The notes: a model not told the origin generated them from the letters alone. A stretch of DNA of 64,000 nucleotides from Fulvivirga imtechensis AK7 (GCF_000331535.1 NZ_AMZN01000032.1:1-64000); one strand, 5' to 3'. Counted from the stretch's first letter, positions 18,153 to 27,338 are shown. Translations and numbers: made by a program.

Positions 18153-19053
18153 AGGAATAATAAGTAGCCTGGTACTGGTTTTATTTTTTGTTGCAATGAA
18201 TGCTCAGGGTCAGCAAATAGAACCTCGTGGCCAATTCTTAAGTGATAGTATCAAAATTGGGGTTCCTGTGGCTTATTCCCTGGCTGTAAAATATCCCAAG
18301 GAACTGGATATTATCTTCCCGGATTCGCTGTATAACTATGCACCGTTTGAGTTTGACAAAAAAAGGTATTTCCCCACCCGATCGGACAGTGTATACAGCT
18401 ATGACAGCGCTGTGTATTACATCACCTCTTTTGAGGTGGATTCCATTCAGCATATTTCGCTACCGGTATATGTACTTCATGGGCGAGACAGCACGGCTGT
18501 ATATGCATCATCGGATACAGTGGTTCTTCAACAACTCGTAACAGAAATACCTGATTCCGTGGCCGTTGAGGCTATGCCACTGAAAGAAAATACCACCTAT
18601 AAAAGGGTCGCTTTTCAATTTAACTATCCATATTTTATAATAGGGGCCATAATACTGGTGATAATTGCTGTTCTGGTCTTTATATTTTTTGGCAACAAGA
18701 TCAGGCGGTATTTTTTCCTTAGACGCATGGAAAAATCACATCGAAAATTTATCGAAACCTATGATGCCATCGCTCTGGCCAAAGACCAGTCTGTGAAGCT
18801 TCAGGCTGAAAAGCTGCTGGTGGTATGGAAAAAATACCATGAACAACTGGAAGCCAGGCCTTATACAAAACTTACTACAAAAGAGATCATCAGATTTTAT
18901 CAGCCGGAAGGCATTGAAACATCTTTGAAAGCATTGGACAGGACAATATATAGTCCTAAAGCTAATGGTGAACTTATGGGTGATTATACAGCGTTAAAAA
19001 AATATTCACAGAAACGGTATGAAGAAAAAGTGGAGGAGGTGAAGCATGGATAA
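18145..19053 (+). CDS. Membrane protein of the Bat-type cluster (DUF4381/BatD-like position)
   Basis: A 302-aa protein with a GTG start overlapping the DUF58 gene. It has a signal peptide (about 1-23), a periplasmic beta-rich domain, one transmembrane helix (about 165-187) and a basic cytoplasmic helical domain containing RPYTKLTTKEIIRFY. The topology and position match the BatD or DUF4381-type component between DUF58 and the VWA protein in related clusters. The sequence assignment is weak. It overlaps the following VWA gene by 8 bp. Confidence 0.65.
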   Translation: MFKGIISSLVLVLFFVAMNAQGQQIEPRGQFLSDSIKIGVPVAYSLAVKYPKELDIIFPDSLYNYAPFEFDKKRYFPTRSDSVYSYDSAVYYITSFEVDSIQHISLPVYVLHGRDSTAVYASSDTVVLQQLVTEIPDSVAVEAMPLKENTTYKRVAFQFNYPYFIIGAIILVIIAVLVFIFFGNKIRRYFFLRRMEKSHRKFIETYDAIALAKDQSVKLQAEKLLVVWKKYHEQLEARPYTKLTTKEIIRFYQPEGIETSLKALDRTIYSPKANGELMGDYTALKKYSQKRYEEKVEEVKHG

Positions 19054-20098
19054 GCAGGTAAATTTGGACATGCCCTGGTATAGCCTGGAGTGGTTTTACC
19101 CTGTAACCTTCAATAACTTCACCTGGGAGTACCGTCTCGTGCTTTACGGCTTGCTTTTGATACCAATATTTATCATCGTCCGGTGGCTTCTGAAGTATCG
19201 TCTCAACCAAAAGCTGCCAATAGCATTAACAGAAAGCCAGATCCGGTCTAATCCAGCGAACATAATCCGTCTTATCCCTGACATACTGCTAACACTGGCT
19301 GTGGCACTCATGGTGGTGGCATTGGCCAGACCGCAGAAGTCCAACGAAAAGGTAGAACAATGGACTGAAGGTATCGATATTATGCTTGTGCTTGACATCT
19401 CTCAGTCGATGATGATCGAGGACTTTAAACCCAATCGGCTCGAGGAAGCGAAAAGAGTAGCCCAGGAATTCATTGAAGGACGCTTCCAGGATAGAATTGG
19501 AATGGTGATCTTTTCAGGAGATGCCTACTCATTATCTCCATTAACAACTGACTATGAGCTTCTCAAATCATATATTAAAGATGTCAATTTTGAGATGATA
19601 GAAAACCGCGGAACAGCCATAGGTAGTGCGTTGGCAGTAGCCACTAACCGCATGAGAGAATCCGAATCAAAATCAAAGGTACTCATATTACTGAGTGACG
19701 GAGATAACACTGCAGGGAATATTGATCCTCTGACAGCCGCAAAGCTGGCCACCGCGTACGATATCAAGATCTATACAATCGCTATTGGCAAAGAGGGAAA
19801 AGTACCCTTTGGTAAAGATTTTTTTGGCAGGCCCAGGATGGTGGACAATACCCTGGATGAAACTACACTTAGAGAAATTGCCAAGATCGGAGAGGGCGAG
19901 TTTTATCGCGTATCCGACAGCCAGTCACTGGAAAGGGTTTTTAAGCTCATTGATCAGTATGAGAAAGCCGAGATCAAGGAAACCCGCTACAAGGACACCA
20001 GTGATTTTTATAGAAATTACCTGATCTGGGCTATATGTTTCTTCCTGTTATGGCTGGCACTAAAGTCCACATTCATTTCAAACGTGCTCCAGGACTAA
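19046..20098 (+). CDS. batA: VWA-domain membrane protein, BatA-like
   Basis: A 350-aa protein with transmembrane helices near the N-terminus (about 32-50 and 69-90), a VWA domain and a C-terminal transmembrane helix (about 325-343). The MIDAS motif is LDISQSM, followed by NRGTAIGSAL and LLSDGDNTAGN. This is the BatA arrangement: a membrane-bound VWA protein with the domain in the periplasm. In many relatives batB, batC (TPR) and batD follow; here the next gene is a convergent LysE-type transporter, so the cluster is incomplete. Confidence 0.85.
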   Translation: MDKQVNLDMPWYSLEWFYPVTFNNFTWEYRLVLYGLLLIPIFIIVRWLLKYRLNQKLPIALTESQIRSNPANIIRLIPDILLTLAVALMVVALARPQKSNEKVEQWTEGIDIMLVLDISQSMMIEDFKPNRLEEAKRVAQEFIEGRFQDRIGMVIFSGDAYSLSPLTTDYELLKSYIKDVNFEMIENRGTAIGSALAVATNRMRESESKSKVLILLSDGDNTAGNIDPLTAAKLATAYDIKIYTIAIGKEGKVPFGKDFFGRPRMVDNTLDETTLREIAKIGEGEFYRVSDSQSLERVFKLIDQYEKAEIKETRYKDTSDFYRNYLIWAICFFLLWLALKSTFISNVLQD

Positions 20099-20109
20099 TA
20101 CCTCGAAAC

Positions 20110-20162
20110 GACCAACTGGAGACAATCGGCTGTGAATTCAAAACTGTCAACTGATAGCAGTT
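20110..20162. repeat. Heptad-period intergenic array (degenerate)
   Basis: CTG starts at 20116, 20130, 20144 and 20151, all in the same 7-nt phase (words like CTGTGAA and CTGTCAA). It lies between the convergent batA and LysE genes. It is the weakest of the heptad arrays in this window. Confidence 0.5.
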
Positions 20163-20774
20163 TTACATTACATAGGAAAACATTCTAACTCCAAAGGCTA
20201 TGAGGAATAACCCCACAGTAATATTCAATATTTTAAATAGCCGTGGTGTGATCAACTGCCGGAGTTTGCCTGCCAGATAAGCTTTTAAAACATCGGTAGA
20301 AAATACGATCAGCAATATTACAGTAAAGAAAACAAACAGGTCTGAACCTTGATAACGGTATTCGACAGTTGCCAGACTCATGGCGCCAAGCCAAAATATC
20401 AGCACAAAGGGGCTAACACCGTTAATGAGAAACCCTTTGAATACAAATCTGAAAAACCCTTTCACGGTAACCGGCCTTTCTACTATCCCCGTTTTCTTTC
20501 TGGACCTGAACAAGGTAAACACCCCAAATAAGATCAGGATCAAGCCTCCTCCATAACCGATCCATTGATCGTAACCTGAATTATTGATGAGTTGGGATAT
20601 CCCCAGATAGGCCAGACCAATATATAACACATCACTGAAGAATATCCCTATTGCTACCAATACGGCCTTATCCAGTCCCTTTTCAATGCTGGTTTGAATC
20701 AACGTGAAAAATACGGGACCAATAAGAACCGCCAGCAGAAGTCCAAAGAGAGCGCCATTAACTGCAGCCATCAA
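20163..20774 (-). CDS. LysE-family amino-acid exporter
   Basis: A 203-aa inner-membrane protein with about six hydrophobic helices. The N-terminal GLLLAVLIGPVFFTLIQTSI is the LysE/RhtB signature. LysE-type proteins export amino acids or similar small molecules; the substrate is unknown. It overlaps the start of the upstream GH3-like gene's end by 4 bp (ATGA type), so the two are co-translated. Confidence 0.85.
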   Translation of the reverse strand: MMAAVNGALFGLLLAVLIGPVFFTLIQTSIEKGLDKAVLVAIGIFFSDVLYIGLAYLGISQLINNSGYDQWIGYGGGLILILFGVFTLFRSRKKTGIVERPVTVKGFFRFVFKGFLINGVSPFVLIFWLGAMSLATVEYRYQGSDLFVFFTVILLIVFSTDVLKAYLAGKLRQLITPRLFKILNITVGLFLIAFGVRMFSYVM

Positions 20775-22315
20775 TTTACCTTGTTGATAAAGTTCTTCCA
20801 GTCATCGTATTGATTATTTTTGATCACACGTGGAAATTTATTTTGCCCCCCTACCTTTCCTTTGGATTCCATCCACTTATAAAAAGTGTGTACAGGTAGT
20901 ATGTCAACAATTACATCTTTTAAAGCAGCGCTTCTTTCTACCGCATAGTCATCGTTAAGCGCTTTCAAATGCTGGTCCAGTTTATCCCTAATGGCTTTTG
21001 GATCCACAGTAGCATCCGTGCCAAGATACCAGTGATGGGCGAACAACGTGCCATGCGGAATACCGGCCACCGTAAACTCCGGAATGTCTATATTAAAATC
21101 ATCTGCCACCAGCTCAATGGCTTTATTCATATTATCCACCGACATATGCTCACCACATAAGCTCAAAAAATGCTTTGTCCTGCCAGTGATAACGATCTCA
21201 GAATCCTCTTTTGACACGAGCTTCACCACATCACCTATCATATATCGCCAGGCTCCGGCACAGGAAGATAGCAGCAGGGCATACTCTTTTCCCTCTTCTA
21301 TTTCATCGATCATCAGGGTCTCCGCATCCGGAAGGATATCTCCATTTTCATCGAAATTCCGTTCGTCAAATGGCACGAACTCATAAAAAGTACCATTATT
21401 CAACACCAACCTCATGGCCCTGTGGTCAGGCTTGGTTTGAAAAGCAATAAAACCCTCAGAAGCCAGGTAAGTCTCAATATAGTAGATATCTCTGCCCAGT
21501 AGCTTTTGAAAACCCTTGCGATATGGATCAAAAGAAACACCACCATGAACATAAACCTGCAAGTTGGGCCATACTTCATGGATATTGGAGACCTGATAAT
21601 AATCAAGTATTTTTTCCATTAATATCTGTATCCATGCGGGCACACCTACTATTATGCTTATATCCCAATCCCGTGCCTTGCGTGCAATACCATTGAGCTT
21701 TTCCTCCCAATCACGTGTTTTAGCAATCTTTTTTCCCGGTTTATAGAAGTGTTGGAACCAAAAGGGCAGTTGTGCTGCCTGAATTCCGCTAAGATCACCT
21801 TCGAAATAACTCCCCCGGTTGTTCAACTGAGTACTTCCGCCCAACATTAAAATACCCCCTTCGAAAAATCCTGCGGGCAGATCATATTTTGATAATGTTA
21901 ATATCTGCCGGATGCTTGTCTTCTGAATTGCCTTCTTCATATCCTTGGTGATCGGAAGATACTTAGAGGAGGCTTCTGAGGTGCCTGAACTTAGCGCAAA
22001 ATATTTAACATGCCCGGGCCAGCATACATTCCTTTTACCTTCTTTGGCCAGATGCCACCAGTCATTATATATCTTATTATAGTTATGGATAGGCACCAGC
22101 TCTTTATAAAGCCGGAAGAACTCCTTTGGGTCCCTATTCTTATAACCGCTGAGTATTTTATTGAATGAGTAGTAGTTTCCGAATAATGTTTGACTTGCCG
22201 TTATCAAAAGCTTCTTCAGCTCTTCCTTTTGTAGATCAAAAGGGTTTGAATACTCTTGCTCTAAACTTTCCCTTATTCTTATTCCCTTCTTTAATAAAGT
22301 ACCTAAAATAGGCAT
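20771..22315 (-). CDS. GH3 auxin-responsive-promoter family protein
   Basis: A 514-aa protein of the GH3 family (acyl-adenylating superfamily, firefly-luciferase-like fold). Visible signatures are KYFALSSGTSEASSKYLPIT (nucleotide-binding), YIETYLASEGFIAF and AGAWRYMIGDVVKL. GH3 enzymes in plants conjugate amino acids to hormones. The bacterial substrate is not known. Co-expression with a LysE-type amino-acid exporter may hint at an amino-acid-conjugate pathway, but that is inference only. Confidence 0.87.
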   Translation of the reverse strand: MPILGTLLKKGIRIRESLEQEYSNPFDLQKEELKKLLITASQTLFGNYYSFNKILSGYKNRDPKEFFRLYKELVPIHNYNKIYNDWWHLAKEGKRNVCWPGHVKYFALSSGTSEASSKYLPITKDMKKAIQKTSIRQILTLSKYDLPAGFFEGGILMLGGSTQLNNRGSYFEGDLSGIQAAQLPFWFQHFYKPGKKIAKTRDWEEKLNGIARKARDWDISIIVGVPAWIQILMEKILDYYQVSNIHEVWPNLQVYVHGGVSFDPYRKGFQKLLGRDIYYIETYLASEGFIAFQTKPDHRAMRLVLNNGTFYEFVPFDERNFDENGDILPDAETLMIDEIEEGKEYALLLSSCAGAWRYMIGDVVKLVSKEDSEIVITGRTKHFLSLCGEHMSVDNMNKAIELVADDFNIDIPEFTVAGIPHGTLFAHHWYLGTDATVDPKAIRDKLDQHLKALNDDYAVERSAALKDVIVDILPVHTFYKWMESKGKVGGQNKFPRVIKNNQYDDWKNFINKVN

Positions 22316-22381
22316 AGGCTCTCATTTAAAATTTCTTACTTTGTTGTCTACAATTATTGACCTCCATATTAAAATTATAAA

Positions 22382-23050
22382 ATGGATATCAAAAACAATA
22401 TTAAGGAATTTAAAAATAAAATATCCGGGAAATCCTGCAAACTCGTGGCAGTAAGTAAAACAAAACCCGTGTCCTTACTTGCGGAAGCTTATCATGAAGG
22501 GGTCAGAATTTTCGGGGAAAATAAAGTGCAGGAGTTGGCCGATAAATATGAAAAGTTGCCAAAAGATATTGAATGGCATATGATCGGACACCTACAGCGC
22601 AACAAGGTGAAGTATATTGCTCCGTTTGTAGCGCTTATTCACTCTGTCGATAGCCTTAAGCTATTAAATGAAGTAAATAAACAGGCAAAAAAAAATAATC
22701 GGGTAATAGATTGTCTGCTGCAAATGCACATTGCAGCAGAAGAAACTAAATTCGGACTTTCAGAAGAGGAATTACTGGAGTTAATTTCATCTGAAGAAGT
22801 CGGTGAAATGAAAAACATCAGAATAGTTGGACTTATGGGGATGGCCACCTTTACTGATAATAAAGAGCAGATTAGAAGGGAGTTTCGTGGACTAAAAAAG
22901 TTGTTTGACAAGGTTTCCCGACAAAACACACCTCAAAATGTTATAATAAAAGAGCTTTCTATGGGGATGAGTGGCGACTATGAAATAGCCATAGAAGAAG
23001 GCAGCACTCTGATAAGAGTGGGTAGTGCCATTTTTGGAGAAAGAGGTTAG
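22382..23050 (+). CDS. yggS: PLP homeostasis protein YggS/PLPBP
   Basis: A 222-aa PLP-binding TIM-barrel protein. The PLP lysine lies in LVAVSKTKPV. Other family signatures are GENKVQELADK, EWHMIGHLQRNKVKYI and ELSMGMSGDYEIAIEEGST. It controls vitamin B6 and amino-acid homeostasis. It is divergent from the GH3-like gene across a 66-nt gap. Confidence 0.94.
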   Translation: MDIKNNIKEFKNKISGKSCKLVAVSKTKPVSLLAEAYHEGVRIFGENKVQELADKYEKLPKDIEWHMIGHLQRNKVKYIAPFVALIHSVDSLKLLNEVNKQAKKNNRVIDCLLQMHIAAEETKFGLSEEELLELISSEEVGEMKNIRIVGLMGMATFTDNKEQIRREFRGLKKLFDKVSRQNTPQNVIIKELSMGMSGDYEIAIEEGSTLIRVGSAIFGERG

Positions 23051-23054
23051 GGCA

Positions 23055-23160
23055 ATCGTTAATTGTTAATGGTTATTCGTTAGTCGTAATGGTCTTTAAA
23101 CTTTGCCTGTTGCTTCTGCCAATTGCCGACTAATAAGTTTGATGTTTGATTTTTAGAATT
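23055..23160. repeat. Heptad-period intergenic array with paired arms
   Basis: GT(T/C) words start at 23059, 23066, 23073, 23080 and 23087, exactly every 7 nt (GTTAATT, GTTAATG, GTTATTC, GTTAGTC). A second half has the words TTGCCTG, TTGCTTC, TGCCAAT, TGCCGAC. TTAGTCG (23081-23087) is perfectly complementary to CGACTAA (23128-23134). It fills the yggS-DUF423 gap. Its right half resembles 29735-29790. Confidence 0.75.
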
Positions 23161-23167
23161 ATTAGAA

Positions 23168-23548
23168 ATGACGGGAGCAAAAAATACATTAATAATAGCA
23201 GGTGTTTTCGGAGCCCTGGCAGTGGCCATTGGTGCTTTCGGTGCACATGGTCTTAAGGAACTTCTAGTGGAAAACGGCAGGCTTGACACATTTGAAACTG
23301 CGGTGAAATATCACTTTTACCACACACTTGCACTGCTGGCTCTGGGATTGCTTATGATGAGATTTCATAGTAAGCTCTTTTTATATGCAGCAGGCTTCAT
23401 GATGCTTGGCATAGTTATTTTCAGCGGATCTTTATACATTCTTTGTCTTACCAATATGACCTTCCTGGGTGCGATCACTCCATTGGGTGGCCTGGCGTTT
23501 ATATGTGGGTGGCTATTCCTCTCGATCGGTGTGGCCCGTTCTCTCTAG
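23168..23548 (+). CDS. DUF423 membrane protein (YwdK/YgdD-like)
   Basis: A 126-aa protein with four hydrophobic helices. The DUF423 signature is AIGAFGAHGLKELL, then FETAVKYHFYHTLALLALG, with a C-terminal TPLGGLAFICGWL. This is a small inner-membrane protein widespread in bacteria with no established biochemical role. Confidence 0.9.
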   Translation: MTGAKNTLIIAGVFGALAVAIGAFGAHGLKELLVENGRLDTFETAVKYHFYHTLALLALGLLMMRFHSKLFLYAAGFMMLGIVIFSGSLYILCLTNMTFLGAITPLGGLAFICGWLFLSIGVARSL

Positions 23549-23707
23549 GCGGCCCGTTCGATTACAAGTGTTTCATTATATACATACTTTGTGAACGGCA
23601 TTCCTCTATCATGAATATCACTATTGCCATAACTCTAACCAAAGGTTGATGGCACAGTATTTCCAATAGTTAAGTCAAAATAAATGTACCACCTAACTTT
23701 AAAAGTC

Positions 23708-24370
23708 ATGAAACATTTAAAAGCTCTATTGACTATTACGATGCTGGTAAGCATCTGTATGTCTCCCGCTATTGGACAGGAACTGGTAGCTGTTGATGAA
23801 AGCGCGGATGCTGATCTTGGCAGCTATGAAAGTTATACCTGGACATCAGACATGAACAATACTGCTTCTGACACTTACATTAGTGATCGGTCATTAAACC
23901 TGACTATTCAGGAAGCTATTAGCAGCGAACTGGACGACCTGGGGTATACCAGGAATAGCGGTGACCCCGATTTCCTTGTAAGTTACAGGATTTTAACAGA
24001 GGATACTCAATTGAAGGGCCGACCTGAGACTCCAAACATGTCGCCAACTACCACCGCACGTCATGAACTACGGACCTATGATGTAGCAGCCGGCACATTG
24101 GTCGTCCAACTCCTCGATAGAGACGAGGGCACTATTGTCTGGCAGGGATTTGCTTCCGGCATTCTGACCTCTGACGATTTTATCTCTACGGATAATGCCG
24201 GCATGAATGAGCAACCCCTAGGTAATGAACAAGGTGACTGGGATTCACAAAATGACCGTATTAACAAAGATCCGCTTAGTGAAGAGATGACCATTGCGGA
24301 CACTCGAGAAGAAAGGGTACGTGAAGCAGTAAGGCAAATATTTGATAAATTTGAATATGCAGCTCGCTAA
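23708..24370 (+). CDS. DUF4136-like exported protein
   Basis: About 220 aa from the ATG at 23708. An upstream in-frame ATG at 23684 would put residues in front of a good signal peptide (MKHLKALLTITMLVSICMSP, cleavage near AIGQ), so 23708 is preferred. The body matches DUF4136 style: SYESYTWTSDM, a paired region SELDDLGYTRN with DPDFLVSYRI, then GTLVVQLLDRDEGTIVWQG and REAVRQIFDKFEY. Family members are periplasmic or lipoproteins of unknown role. A strong terminator follows. Confidence 0.7.
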   Translation: MKHLKALLTITMLVSICMSPAIGQELVAVDESADADLGSYESYTWTSDMNNTASDTYISDRSLNLTIQEAISSELDDLGYTRNSGDPDFLVSYRILTEDTQLKGRPETPNMSPTTTARHELRTYDVAAGTLVVQLLDRDEGTIVWQGFASGILTSDDFISTDNAGMNEQPLGNEQGDWDSQNDRINKDPLSEEMTIADTREERVREAVRQIFDKFEYAAR

Positions 24371-24375
24371 AAAAA

Positions 24376-24412
24376 AAAGGCGGTTTCCCAATGAGATAAC
24401 CGCCTTTATATT
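24376..24412. terminator. Bidirectional terminator
   Basis: AAAGGCGGTT (24376-24385) pairs perfectly with AACCGCCTTT (24398-24407). It has an A-run before it and a T-rich tail after it, between the convergent DUF4136 and DUF1573 genes. Confidence 0.85.
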
Positions 24413-24428
24413 TTCTTATTGACCTTAA

Positions 24429-24845
24429 TTATCGGCCAGCATCATCCTTTTTGGGCAATACATTAGTTATTATTGTCAAGCGGTTATTCGGATTGGCAGC
24501 ATTGCTCACAATAGTGATCACCTTGTTTTGCATACCGAGCTTACCGGCACTATTAAAGCTTATCGTAATACTTGACTCCTGACCTGGCGCAATAGGATCT
24601 CTGGGCCAGTCTGATGCCGTACAGCCGCAGGTTACCTGCACATTAGTGATGATCAGCGGTTCGTTCCCAGTGTTTTCAAAGGTAAACGTATGCTGTACCT
24701 TATCTCCCTGATGAATATCTCCAAAATCGTGTTTGGCAGTGTCAAAGGTCATTACAGGTCCGTTTTCAGCAACAGTAGCTGACTCCTGAGCCAGGGCGTT
24801 ATAGATCATAAAAACACCAAAAATAAATACTACAAAAGTCTTCAT
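24429..24845 (-). CDS. DUF1573 exported protein
   Basis: About 138 aa when started at the ATG (position 24845) that gives the signal peptide MKTFVVFIFGVFMIYNALAQ. A longer in-frame start at 24872 would add nine residues before it. The DUF1573 Ig-like domain reads HDFGDIHQGDKVQHTFTFEN with TGNEPLIITNVQVTCGCTAS, where the TCGC motif is the family hallmark. It is a secreted or periplasmic protein common in Bacteroidota, with unknown function. Confidence 0.85.
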   Translation of the reverse strand: MKTFVVFIFGVFMIYNALAQESATVAENGPVMTFDTAKHDFGDIHQGDKVQHTFTFENTGNEPLIITNVQVTCGCTASDWPRDPIAPGQESSITISFNSAGKLGMQNKVITIVSNAANPNNRLTIITNVLPKKDDAGR

Positions 24846-24918
24846 ACAATTCTTATTTAATAGGGTCCACAAATATAGGTCTAATCTTCCACAAACAATA
24901 ATCCTGCCTGTTTGTCAT

Positions 24919-26322
24919 CTATGATACGAACATTTTCTTATTAAAGTTCACCAAAAATAGTTGATTTGTTGCTCTTGTCACAGCGGTATACAACCATCTA
25001 ACATATTCTTTATCCACCATATCGTCTTTTAAGTAACCCTGGTCTACAAAAACAGCGTCCCACTGACCGCCCTGTGACTTATGGCAGGTAAGTGCATAAG
25101 CAAATTTCACCTGCAAGGCATTAAGGTACGGGTCCTTTTTGATAGCTTCCTTTCTGGCCTTAACGGTATCAAGGTCTTTGTAATCTTCAACTACTGATTC
25201 ATAAAGTTGCTTGTTCTGTTCCTCAGAAAGAGCCGGGGTTTCCGTATAAAGGGTATCCAGGATCACTTTGGCTTCAAAGGAACTCTCGTAAGGATAATCT
25301 ACCATACGCAACTGTAGAGTGGCAAATCGAAGACCGTGGATCTCTTCAAAGGAGACAATTTTCGTTACCTCAGCAAAATCTCCATTGGCTATAAAATTAC
25401 CTGCTATGCCATCAGGCGTATATAAATAATTATTTCTGACAATCATCAGTATTTCCCCCACCTCAAGCTCTGATTCATAGAAATGAATGCGGTTTCGGAT
25501 GTACTGATTATAGTTGTTGGCCAGTTTATTAGAGCGACATATAATGATAGTACTCTCCACTCCAAAATTATCATAGGCATACCGCAATCCCTCCTCCATC
25601 TTTTCGCCGGTCATTCTAAACACATCTTTATACCCTTTTGTAATAAAACCGATTTTGGGATCATTAGAAGTAAGTTCATTTCGCAGGTTGGTGGCATTAT
25701 ACAAAATTCCCGAATCGCTCTCCTGGCGCATCACTTCGGTAAGCACTATTTGTTGTACCGACACATGAAAGTTGGCTTCCAGATATGATCTATCCAAAGC
25801 GGGGCTAATATTCTGCCCAACAGGTGGCAACTGAGCACTATCCCCGATCAATATCAGTTTATTTGAATTATCGGAAAAAACATAATTAAACAGGTCTGAA
25901 AGCAGGCCAGCGCCACCGAAGCTTCTGTCTTCATTGATCATAGATGCCTCATCCACAATGAATACAGTATCGCGTGCGTAATTCTGTTGCCGTTTAAAAG
26001 CCGGCCCCTCTCCCTGATCACCCACCTGTTTGTATATCTTTTTATGTACTGTAAAGGCCAGTTTTTTGGAATAAGAAGACATCACTTTGGCAGCCCTGCC
26101 TGTAGGCGCCATGAGCACAAATTTCTTGTTAAACAAAGGAAGGGTGGTTACCAGCGTACTGACAATAGTTGTTTTCCCCGTACCGGCATAACCCTTGATA
26201 ATAAAAACCGACTTTTCATGCTTTTCATTCAGAAAATCATCAACAAGCCGGAATAGCTTCTCCTGCCCGGTAGTGGCAGTAAAAGGAAACTTGTTCAATA
26301 ATATTTCCGAAGGCCTGGGCAT
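24919..26322 (-). CDS. RecD2-like superfamily 1 DNA helicase
   Basis: A 467-aa SF1B helicase. Walker A is GYAGTGKTT (44-52) and motif II is VFIVDEASMIN. The motif III region has LILIGDSAQLPPVG and motif VI reads FAYALTCHKSQGGQWDAVFV with YTAVTRATNQL. It resembles RecD/RecD2 but lacks a long N-terminal domain, as in the short Bacteroidota ATP-dependent RecD-like helicases. Probable role in DNA repair. It ends 3 nt from the upstream thioesterase's stop side and is likely in the same transcript. Confidence 0.9.
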   Translation of the reverse strand: MPRPSEILLNKFPFTATTGQEKLFRLVDDFLNEKHEKSVFIIKGYAGTGKTTIVSTLVTTLPLFNKKFVLMAPTGRAAKVMSSYSKKLAFTVHKKIYKQVGDQGEGPAFKRQQNYARDTVFIVDEASMINEDRSFGGAGLLSDLFNYVFSDNSNKLILIGDSAQLPPVGQNISPALDRSYLEANFHVSVQQIVLTEVMRQESDSGILYNATNLRNELTSNDPKIGFITKGYKDVFRMTGEKMEEGLRYAYDNFGVESTIIICRSNKLANNYNQYIRNRIHFYESELEVGEILMIVRNNYLYTPDGIAGNFIANGDFAEVTKIVSFEEIHGLRFATLQLRMVDYPYESSFEAKVILDTLYTETPALSEEQNKQLYESVVEDYKDLDTVKARKEAIKKDPYLNALQVKFAYALTCHKSQGGQWDAVFVDQGYLKDDMVDKEYVRWLYTAVTRATNQLFLVNFNKKMFVS

Positions 26323-26324
26323 AT

Positions 26325-26789
26325 TTATTTTGGTATATCCTCAGGAAAAATAGTGACCATGGTGGTAGTTGCTTTTGCGATCAAAGTACGTTGAGCCCCA
26401 CTTACACACCATACCTCTGCTTCGCAAAAATTCATTTTCCGGCCTTGCTTAAGTACCCATCCCCTGGCATATAACTTTTCTCCTATTCCGGGGTTTAAAT
26501 AAGAAACCTTAATTTCACCCGTTACCACATGTTGATCCTCCGGCACAAGGGTATAGGCTGCAAAGCCTGCAGTGATATCAGCAAGAGTAGCTATTACACC
26601 ACCATGAACCAGCCCTTTCTGCTGTTTATGTATCTCCTTAATATCCAGCCATCCTTCTGTCACGCCTTCCTCAATTACGTCAAGCGAAAAATTGATGTGC
26701 TTCATAAAATGTTGACGTTCCAGGTATTTTTCTACTCTGATTCTATATTCAGGATTAGAAGTTTTAATCATTGTTATTCCATTTTCCAT
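26325..26789 (-). CDS. PaaI-type hotdog thioesterase
   Basis: About 154 aa. The frame extends further upstream, but that extension would overlap the divergent NUDIX gene and resembles no family, so the start is placed at the ATG at 26789 (or the next at 26771, which has GGAA-like bases before it). The hotdog domain contains KGLVHGGVIATLADITAGFA, then VVTGEIKVSYLNPG. These are acyl-CoA thioesterase signatures of the PaaI/YiiD group. The substrate is unknown. Confidence 0.85.
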   Translation of the reverse strand: MENGITMIKTSNPEYRIRVEKYLERQHFMKHINFSLDVIEEGVTEGWLDIKEIHKQQKGLVHGGVIATLADITAGFAAYTLVPEDQHVVTGEIKVSYLNPGIGEKLYARGWVLKQGRKMNFCEAEVWCVSGAQRTLIAKATTTMVTIFPEDIPK

Positions 26790-26852
26790 AAAAACAACAA
26801 ATATAAGATAACAAGTGCTGCCAACAGCAATTATTAATAACTTGCCTTTCAA

Positions 26853-27338
26853 ATGAATGAAGATATCAAAGCCACCTATGGTAATCGAATCAGGATAAGG
26901 ACCTCCGGTATAGCTGTAAGAGATAATGCCATACTGCTGGTAAAGCATGAGGGGGTCGGCAGCAAAAATATTCTTTGGGCTCCTCCGGGAGGTGGTGTAG
27001 AGCCGGGCGAATTAAGCCAGGAAGCTCTTAGAAGAGAATTTTTTGAAGAGACAGGACTGAAGGTTGAAGTTAGAGATTTTCTCTTTGTAAACGAGTTTAT
27101 AGAAAAACCACTACATGCGGTAGAACTATTTTTTAAAGTAAAAATAGTTGACGGATGCCCACAGTTGGGAACAGACCCTGAGATGGCGCCCGGAAAACAA
27201 ATATTAAAGGAAATAAAATTTGTGACTTTCCGGGAATTAGCGGTTATGGATAATGAAATATTACATAATGCCCTGCATCATGTTAATGGTCCCGAATCGC
27301 TATTAAATATGTCTGGCTATTTTAAATTTTGCCAATAA
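26853..27338 (+). CDS. NUDIX hydrolase
   Basis: A 161-aa protein with a full Nudix box: GGGVEPGELSQEALRREFFE followed by ETGL, matching GX5EX7REUXEEXGU. It hydrolyses a nucleoside-diphosphate-linked substrate, not predictable. It is divergent from the thioesterase, and nothing else indicates a pathway. Confidence 0.88.
   Translation: MNEDIKATYGNRIRIRTSGIAVRDNAILLVKHEGVGSKNILWAPPGGGVEPGELSQEALRREFFEETGLKVEVRDFLFVNEFIEKPLHAVELFFKVKIVDGCPQLGTDPEMAPGKQILKEIKFVTFRELAVMDNEILHNALHHVNGPESLLNMSGYFKFCQ

Noticed and set aside
26790-26948. N-terminal extension of the thioesterase by 53 codons
   Set aside because: It would overlap the divergent NUDIX gene and shows no family similarity.
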